A stretch of DNA of 64,000 bases from contig NZ_JAEMUW010000010.1 of NCBI RefSeq assembly GCF_016598485.1, positions 62,001-126,000 on the forward strand, written 5' to 3'. The stretch's first letter is position 1; every line of letters starts with the position of its first letter. A program made the translations under genes and the position numbers. Shown piece by piece: positions 58,743 to 64,000 of this stretch. A model generated the notes under the pieces. That model was not told where the DNA came from and ran no database searches. It was given only the letters and a program-made list of their open reading frames with translations. This stretch comes from Micromonospora coerulea. Lineage in GTDB: Bacteria > Actinomycetota > Actinomycetes > Mycobacteriales > Micromonosporaceae.

Positions 58743-59621
58743 GTGGAACCCAGGATCGATGGTTTCGACTACCGGCGCGTCACCGTCGCCGACGGCGTGA
58801 CGCTGCACACCGCCGTGGGCGGCTCCGGCAGCCCGATCGTGCTGCTGCACGGCTTCCCGCAGACCCACCTGATGTGGCGGCACGTCGCCGCCGACCTCGC
58901 CGCCGATCACACCGTCATCTGTCCCGACCTGCGCGGTTACGGCGCCAGCGACAAGCCCGCGGACACCGACGGCACGGCGTACGCCAAGCGCACCATGGCC
59001 GCCGACGTGGTGGCGCTGGCCCGCGAGCTGGGGCACGACCGGTTCGCGCTGGCCGGGCACGACCGGGGCGCCCTGGTGGCGATCCGGGCCGGCCTGGACC
59101 ACCCGGGCGCGGTCACCCACCTCGCCTCGCTGGACGTGCTGCCGACCCTCGACATGTGGGACGTCCTGCACGGCACCAGCGCCGCCGTGGGGTTCCATCT
59201 CTACCTGATGGCGCAGCCGCCCGGCCTGCCCGAGCGGATGATCGGGGCCAGCCCGGACGCCTTCTTCGGCCACTTCCTGGACGGCTGGGCCGGCGACCCG
59301 GACGCGATCCCGGCCGACGTGCGGGCCGCCTACCTGCGGGCGTCCCGGGAGGCGGTGGTTTCGATCGTCGCCGACTACCGGGCCTCGGCGGGGATCGACG
59401 TCGCGCACGACGAGGCCGACCGCGCGGCCGGCAACCGGCTGCGGATGCCGGTGACGGTGCTCCAGCAGGACTGGGGCGCGGCGCTCGGCTTCGACGCGGC
59501 GGCGCGGTGGCGGGCGTGGGCGCCGGACCTGGCGCATCGGTCGGTCTCCTACGGCCACTTCATGGCCGAGGAGGCGCCCGCCGAGGTGGTGCGGGCGCTG
59601 CGCGCGCTGCTGACCCGGTAG
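58743..59621 (+). CDS. Epoxide-hydrolase / haloalkane-dehalogenase-like alpha/beta hydrolase
   Basis: 292 residues from GTG 58743 with AAAGG upstream. The N-terminal HGFPQTHLMWRHVA is the oxyanion segment, then DLRGYGASDKP. The nucleophile is aspartate in LAGHDRGALVAI, as in epoxide hydrolases and dehalogenases rather than esterases. A cap domain (EAVVSIVADYRASAGIDVAH) and the terminal SYGHFMAEEAP histidine complete the set. FPQTH, GHDRG and GHFMAEE resemble fluoroacetate-dehalogenase-type enzymes, but the substrate is open. Divergent regulator 133 bases away. Confidence 0.88.
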   Translation: MEPRIDGFDYRRVTVADGVTLHTAVGGSGSPIVLLHGFPQTHLMWRHVAADLAADHTVICPDLRGYGASDKPADTDGTAYAKRTMAADVVALARELGHDRFALAGHDRGALVAIRAGLDHPGAVTHLASLDVLPTLDMWDVLHGTSAAVGFHLYLMAQPPGLPERMIGASPDAFFGHFLDGWAGDPDAIPADVRAAYLRASREAVVSIVADYRASAGIDVAHDEADRAAGNRLRMPVTVLQQDWGAALGFDAAARWRAWAPDLAHRSVSYGHFMAEEAPAEVVRALRALLTR

Positions 59622-59694
59622 CGGCGTCGACGCGGGTGCGGCCGGCCAGCGCGCGGCCGGGCCGGCACCGCGGCCGAGCCGGCACCCGGGGTGC

Positions 59695-61326
59695 TCACGC
59701 CGCCTCCCGGTTGTCAGCCAGCGCCGGGCCGGCGGCGGCCGGCAGCAGGTGCCGTACCTCCGGCACGCCGTCGGCGAGCTCCCGGGCCCGTTCCTCGGCC
59801 TCCTGGTCGGCGCCGGTCAGCCGGCCCCCGTGCTGGCGCAGGTGCTCGTCCCAGGACGGCACCAGGTAGACCTCGACGAACCGGTCCCGGGACTCGCCCT
59901 CCCGGAACAGCCCCCACCGCATCGCCCCGGTACGCTGCCGCGCGCCCCGCACCACGTCCATGGCGTCGAGGAACGCCCGCTCCCGGTCCGGCCGGACGGT
60001 GTACGTGACCAGCACCAGCACCGGGCCGACCCGGGGGTCCGGCTGGTGGGCCAGTCGCAGCCGCGGCCAGTAGGTGGCCGGATCCTTGTTCACCCCCCGC
60101 AGCTCCGGCAGCGGCCAGATCTGGCTGGTCACCGCGCCGACCAGCATCAACGCGCCGGCGGCGACAAACGCGACGACCAGTCCGGCGAGGTCGGCCACCA
60201 CACCCCAGGCGAACGCGCCCACGGCCTGCCCGCCGCCCTGCACGATCTGGTAGACGGCCAGCCCGCGGGCGCGTACCCAGCCGGGCAGGAAGAGCTGGAT
60301 CTCGGCGTTGACGTTGGCCAGGACGGTGACCCAGGCCAGCCCGGCGGGCAGCAGCGCGACCAGCACCAGCGGCACGACCCGCACCGACGCCACCACGAGC
60401 AGGGTGCCGCCGTACAGCGCTCCGGCCACCAGCAGCAACTGGTTGGCCGACATCCGGGTCCGGATCCACGGCAGCAGCAGCCCACCGGCGATCGCGCCCA
60501 CGCCCAGGGCGGCCAGCAGCATGCCGTAGCCGCTGGAGTCCATGCCGAGCCGTCGGTTGGCCACCACCGGAAGCAGCGCCCAGAGCGCGCTGGCCGGGAT
60601 CACGAAGACCAGCGCGCGCCGCAGCAGCCGCCGGACGATCGGCGAGTGGCGCACGTACCGGCCGCCGGCCCGCAGGGCGGCGGTGAAGCGTTCCGGGACC
60701 TCGACGGCACGGGCGTTGCCGGGGCGCCAGCGCACCAGGGCGTACGCGAAGACCAGGAACGCCACGGCGTTGAGGGCGAAGACCGGCGCCACCCCGGTAC
60801 GGGCGATCAGCACGCCGGCCACCGCGGGGCCGATGGCCCGGGCCACGTTCACGCTGATCGAGCCGAGCGCGGAGGCGGACCGGAGCTGGGCGTGCGGCAC
60901 CAGCTCGGGGATCACCGCCGCCCACGCCGGCAGGGTGAGCGCCTGACCCACGCCGAACGCGAAGGTGAGGGTGAGCAGCAGCGCCGGCGGCATCCGCCCG
61001 GTGGCGGTGAGCGCGGTGAGCGCCACCGCCACCGCGACCAGGAAGAGCTGCACCGAGATCAGCAGGTGCCGGCGGTCGAAGGTGTCGGCCAGCGCGCCGG
61101 CCGGCAGGGCCAGCAGCAGCACCGGCAGCAGGCTGGCGGTCTGCACCAGGGCGACCAGCGTCGAGGCGTTCGGCTGGTTGATCAGCAGCCACTGCGCGCC
61201 GACGGTCTGCATCCAGGTGCCGACGTTGGCGGCCAGCAGGGCCAGCCACAGGTTGCGGTAGACGGCGGTCCGCAGCGGCGCCCACGCCGAGACGGCAGGC
61301 TCGGCGTCGGCGCCGCCGGCCGTCAC
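59695..61326 (-). CDS. MFS transporter with C-terminal ABM-like domain
   Basis: 543 residues from GTG 61326, overlapping the upstream SDR stop (GTGA); GTG 61329 is an alternative. About twelve transmembrane helices cover residues 15-405, with the MFS loop ADTFDRRHLLI after the second helix. The EntS-like MFS_3 type is suggested by ANVGTWMQTVGAQWLLINQ. The last about 120 residues (VLVTYTVRPDRERAFLDAMD, RWGLFREGESRDRFVEVYLV) form a cytoplasmic antibiotic-biosynthesis-monooxygenase-like domain common to this subfamily. It should export a small molecule, and the coupled SDR may modify it first. Confidence 0.9.
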   Translation of the reverse strand: MTAGGADAEPAVSAWAPLRTAVYRNLWLALLAANVGTWMQTVGAQWLLINQPNASTLVALVQTASLLPVLLLALPAGALADTFDRRHLLISVQLFLVAVAVALTALTATGRMPPALLLTLTFAFGVGQALTLPAWAAVIPELVPHAQLRSASALGSISVNVARAIGPAVAGVLIARTGVAPVFALNAVAFLVFAYALVRWRPGNARAVEVPERFTAALRAGGRYVRHSPIVRRLLRRALVFVIPASALWALLPVVANRRLGMDSSGYGMLLAALGVGAIAGGLLLPWIRTRMSANQLLLVAGALYGGTLLVVASVRVVPLVLVALLPAGLAWVTVLANVNAEIQLFLPGWVRARGLAVYQIVQGGGQAVGAFAWGVVADLAGLVVAFVAAGALMLVGAVTSQIWPLPELRGVNKDPATYWPRLRLAHQPDPRVGPVLVLVTYTVRPDRERAFLDAMDVVRGARQRTGAMRWGLFREGESRDRFVEVYLVPSWDEHLRQHGGRLTGADQEAEERARELADGVPEVRHLLPAAAGPALADNREAA

Positions 61327-62018
61327 CACCGCCCGTCGGCGCGCAGCACGTGCTCGCCGGAGACGTACAGGTCCTCGGGGGCGAGCAGCAGCAGCCGGAC
61401 GACCTCCGTGGCGACCTGCTCCGGCAGCGCGTAGATCTCGTCCAGGAAGGCGTCACCGACCCGGTCCTGCAACCGGGTCGGCATCGGCCCGGGATGCAGT
61501 TGCATCACCTTCACGCGGTTGCTGTGCTGGGCCTCGGCCAGCGACTCGACCAGGCTGCTGCCGTAGCTCTTGGTGGCCCGGTAGAGCGGGATGCCCGGCC
61601 GCGGCTTCGTCACCGCCATTGCCCCGATGTACACCACGTTGCCGTGGTTCTGCCGGCGCAGGTGGTGCAGCGCCTCCCGGAGCACGTACGTGGTGCCCAG
61701 GGCGTTGACCTCCACGGTCCGCCGGATGCGCTCCGGCGACAGCTGCGCCAGGTCGCCGCCGGCCCACACCGAGGCGCAGGCCGCCACCCCGTCGATCACC
61801 CCGTACCGCCGCGCCACCGCGGCGAAGGCGTCCCGGACCTGCTCGTAGGACGAGACGTCGCAGACCCCGCCGGCGCAGCCCAGCTCGTCGGTGACGGCGG
61901 CGACCTCGTCGGACACGTCACCGAGGACCGCAACCCGGTGTTCGTCGGCCAGCAGGCGGGCCACCGCCAGGCCGAGGCCGCTGGTGCCACCCACCACCAC
62001 GAAGGTTCTGGCGCCCAT
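61323..62018 (-). CDS. Short-chain dehydrogenase/reductase
   Basis: 231 residues from ATG 62018 with GGGAGGAAC directly before it; the longer frame to 62081 is unneeded. It has VVGGTSGLGLAVARLLADEH, DVSDEVAAVTDEL, VNALGTTYV, YIGAMAV and catalytic YRATK. This is a classical SDR that probably oxidises or reduces a small molecule. It is translationally coupled to the MFS exporter. The substrate is unknown. Confidence 0.88.
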   Translation of the reverse strand: MGARTFVVVGGTSGLGLAVARLLADEHRVAVLGDVSDEVAAVTDELGCAGGVCDVSSYEQVRDAFAAVARRYGVIDGVAACASVWAGGDLAQLSPERIRRTVEVNALGTTYVLREALHHLRRQNHGNVVYIGAMAVTKPRPGIPLYRATKSYGSSLVESLAEAQHSNRVKVMQLHPGPMPTRLQDRVGDAFLDEIYALPEQVATEVVRLLLLAPEDLYVSGEHVLRADGRW

Positions 62019-62168
62019 GTTCCTCCCGCCGCCACAGGGACGCGCGACGGCGCAGCGTTCCCGCTCACCGACGGTCCACACGTCGTCCGGTGATCGCTGA
62101 TCGGACGGTGGTGCCGCCCGACGACAGCGCTGCGGACGGCACGCCGCAGCGGCCGCGGGAATCGCCGG

Positions 62169-62777
62169 TCAGCCCGACCGGGGCCCGGGACCGCCCGCGT
62201 CCTGGCTGGGCGGTACGGCCGCCCGCTCGCGGCGTCGCCGGGTGGCGTACGCGCGCCGCATCTTGATGTGGTTGCCGCAGCCGGCCATCGAGCACCAGCG
62301 GCGGGCCTGGTTGCGGGAGGCGTCGTAGTACGCCCAGCGGCACGTGTCGCGGGCGCACACCTTGAGCCTGCTCCAGGTGCCCTCCTCCGCGCACCGCCGG
62401 ACCGCGTCGACGAGTCCGGCCAACGCGCCGTCGGAGGCGCTGTCACGGACGGCGACCAGGCGGGGCCCGCCGGCGTCGAGGGTCATCCGGACGGGCACCC
62501 GGGCCAGTGCCCGGTCGAGCCCGGCGAGCGTGCCTGGGTCGGCGTCGTGACCGGCGTGGCGCAGCAGCACCGCGCGCAGGCCTTCCCGGATGGCCACCGC
62601 GGCGGCGAGGTCGACCGGGCGGAGCGCTGTGGTGGCCGGCAGCAGCCCGCGCTCGGCGAACCAGTCGCGCAGCCGGTCCGGTGTGGTCAGCAGCTCCTCG
62701 TCGACCTGCGGTTCGAGGGTGTTGACGAAGTCGCGCACCAGCCGGGCTGCGGGCGTGATCGCTGCCTCCTCGTCCAC
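62169..62777 (-). CDS. CGNR zinc-finger / ABATE-domain regulator
   Basis: 202 residues from GTG 62777 with AAGGGGG six bases ahead; the frame is open further up but that part is not family-like. The N-terminal ABATE region has ARLVRDFVNTLEPQVDEELL and LRDWFAERGL. The C-terminal zinc finger has CARDTCRWAYYDASRNQARR and then WCSMAGCGNHIKMRRAY, the CGNR signature whose cysteines bind zinc. These proteins are likely stress or small-molecule regulators. It diverges from the LacI gene at 62920. Confidence 0.9.
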   Translation of the reverse strand: MDEEAAITPAARLVRDFVNTLEPQVDEELLTTPDRLRDWFAERGLLPATTALRPVDLAAAVAIREGLRAVLLRHAGHDADPGTLAGLDRALARVPVRMTLDAGGPRLVAVRDSASDGALAGLVDAVRRCAEEGTWSRLKVCARDTCRWAYYDASRNQARRWCSMAGCGNHIKMRRAYATRRRRERAAVPPSQDAGGPGPRSG

Positions 62778-62919
62778 GGTCGACCCCCTTTCGTCACACC
62801 AGCGTACCGCCTTGACAGGTGTAACTGCCTCTGCGAGGGTCGGCTGGTACACCACCGAATCGCTTTCGCCGGTATGAGCCGGGGGCGAACGCCCGGGTCG
62901 CCGCGGACGGGAGGATGCG

Positions 62920-63942
62920 TTGCGGATTTCCACGCTGAAGGACGTGGCGCGGCACGCCGGGGTGTCGGTCAAGACGGTCTCCAACGTCGTCAACGGCTAC
63001 CCGTACATCAGCGCCGACATGCGCCGGCGGGTGCAGGCCGCGATCGAGGAGCTGAAATACCGGCCCAACCCGACGGCGCGGCACCTGCGCGCCGGGCGGA
63101 CCGGGCTGCTCGCCCTCGTGGTGACCGGGACCGGCCTGCCGTACCTCGACGACCTCGCCGTCGACGTCGTCGCCGCCGCCGCCGCCGACCGCGGCTACCG
63201 CGTCGTCGTCGAACGCGGCGACCTGGCCGCCATCGGCGCCGCCCGCCCGATGGCGGTCGACGGCGTGCTGCTGGCCGCGGACGGCACACCGCCGGAGCCG
63301 ATCCAGGCGCAGGCCGCCGCCGGTACCCCGCTGGTCCGGCTCGGCGAGACCCGGGACGGTCACGGCGACCACGTCGCCATCGACCACGCCCGTGCCGCGC
63401 GGGATGCCACCGAGCACCTGCTGCGCGCGGGACGCCGGACGGTGGCCGCGATCGGCGGCCACCCGGACCAGTCCCCGGCCGCGCCGGGGCCGCGCACCGC
63501 CGGCTACCGGCAGGCGCTGCGCCGGGTCGGCCTCGCCCCGCGGCCGGGCGACGAGCAACCCGTCCGGTGGCACCGCCGCGCCGAGGGCCACCGGGCAGCC
63601 CGGGCCCTCCTGGCGGGGCCGGCGCCCCCCGACGCCATCTTCTGCCACTCGGACCTGCTGGCGATCGGCGCCGTACGCGCCGTCGTGGACGCCGGGCTGC
63701 GGGTGCCCGACGACGTCGCCGTCATCGGGATCGGCGACATCGAGGAGGGACGCTACTCCCGGCCGGCCCTGAGCACCGTCGCCGTCGACACCGCCTTCAT
63801 CGCCCGCGAGGCCGTCGCTCGGATCGCGGCCCGCGGCGACCAGCCGGACGCCGCACCCGTCGAGATCACCGCACCCCACGCGGTGCGGCCCCGGGAGAGC
63901 AGCGGCGCGGCCACGCCCGCCGGTCGGCCGCTGCCCGGTTGA
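62920..63942 (+). CDS. LacI family transcriptional regulator
   Basis: 340 residues from TTG 62920, which has GGGAGG five bases ahead. The N-terminal helix-turn-helix is RISTLKDVARHAGVSVKTVS, NVVNGYPYIS and the hinge RPNPTARHLRAGRTGLLAL. The periplasmic-binding-protein-like half ends with AIFCHSDLLAIGAVRAVVDA and VIGIGDIEEGRYSRPALSTV. It should bind a sugar-type effector. No target operon lies to its right within the window, and the gap 63943-64000 shows nothing. Upstream, TTGACA at 62813 may be a -35 element, without a good -10. Confidence 0.9.
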   Translation: MRISTLKDVARHAGVSVKTVSNVVNGYPYISADMRRRVQAAIEELKYRPNPTARHLRAGRTGLLALVVTGTGLPYLDDLAVDVVAAAAADRGYRVVVERGDLAAIGAARPMAVDGVLLAADGTPPEPIQAQAAAGTPLVRLGETRDGHGDHVAIDHARAARDATEHLLRAGRRTVAAIGGHPDQSPAAPGPRTAGYRQALRRVGLAPRPGDEQPVRWHRRAEGHRAARALLAGPAPPDAIFCHSDLLAIGAVRAVVDAGLRVPDDVAVIGIGDIEEGRYSRPALSTVAVDTAFIAREAVARIAARGDQPDAAPVEITAPHAVRPRESSGAATPAGRPLPG

Positions 63943-64000
63943 CCGGACGGCCGTGCCCCGGCGGCAGGGCGCCTGGTCGCCTCAACCTGCTCTTCGCGCA

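Noticed and set aside
55859..59869. A 1336-residue open frame on the plus strand
   Set aside because: It is the antisense shadow of the BTAD-ATPase gene and runs through the hydrolase in the wrong frame; no domain is visible.
1..64000. CRISPR arrays, prophage genes, tRNA or rRNA genes
   Set aside because: I looked for regularly spaced repeats, phage structural or integrase motifs and tRNA cloverleaf patterns and saw none; a tool-based scan could still find a tRNA.

Overview
The window is very GC-rich, actinomycete DNA. GTG and TTG starts are common, ATGA and GTGA stop/start overlaps are frequent, codons end mostly in G or C, and the gene families (SigD/RsdA-like pair, AfsR/BTAD regulator, DivIVA-like coiled coil, paired parE-parC, c-di-AMP riboswitch) are typical of the group. 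The composition and gene mix fit a Micromonosporaceae-type chromosome; that placement is inference, since no rRNA or marker gene is present. No tRNA, rRNA, CRISPR array or prophage was seen. The only mobile-element trace is a frameshifted IS607-family stub.

Layout. 1-1854 (minus): the end of an amino-sugar operon (Gfo/Idh/MocA dehydrogenase plus DegT aminotransferase), with a TetR regulator at 2009-2641. 2804-7898 (plus): a teichoic-acid-like locus with an ABC-2 permease and ATPase (TagG/TagH type), a fused cytidylyltransferase-SDR resembling the Haemophilus Acs1/Bcs1 enzyme that makes CDP-ribitol, and a CDP-polyol phosphotransferase. 7971-16550: IS607 remnant, cis-prenyltransferase, hydrolase, a C39-like peptidase behind a c-di-AMP riboswitch, two exported or membrane hypotheticals, an acyltransferase-3, a polysaccharide pyruvyl transferase-like protein and an AlkB-like oxygenase. 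16599-22957 (minus): topoisomerase IV parC and parE, a nucleoside kinase and a methyltransferase. 23009-24825: divergent nsrR and hmp (nitric oxide defence).

24969-35433 (plus) is the most striking block. Nine genes, most joined by 4-16 base overlaps, encode a carbamoyltransferase, a GT2, a GmhB-like phosphatase fused to a family-9 heptosyltransferase, two GT-B glycosyltransferases, GmhA, HldE, an SDR and a second family-9 heptosyltransferase. This is a nearly complete ADP-D-glycero-D-manno-heptose route plus transferases in a Gram-positive background, with no recognisable HldD epimerase. It predicts a heptose-containing, perhaps carbamoylated, surface glycan or glycolipid.

35443-50569: hydrolase, small hypotheticals, DUF72, DinB-like proteins, a secreted subtilisin, a SigD-like sigma factor with its RsdA-like anti-sigma factor, a Pr6Pr-like membrane protein, a glycogen-debranching-type enzyme with an SCP2 partner, an internally shortened GH88-like gene, a GNAT remnant, and a two-gene MEDS-STAS / MEDS-ATPase partner-switch unit. 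50588-53465 (minus): lutABC for lactate oxidation. 53691-63942: long DivIVA-like coiled coil, a 1121-residue BTAD-ATPase regulator divergent from an epoxide-hydrolase-like gene, an SDR-MFS pair, a CGNR zinc-finger regulator and a LacI regulator. Several convergent or terminal gaps hold perfect 11-15 bp hairpins without U-tracts. All functional calls rest on motif recognition by eye; no database search was run.
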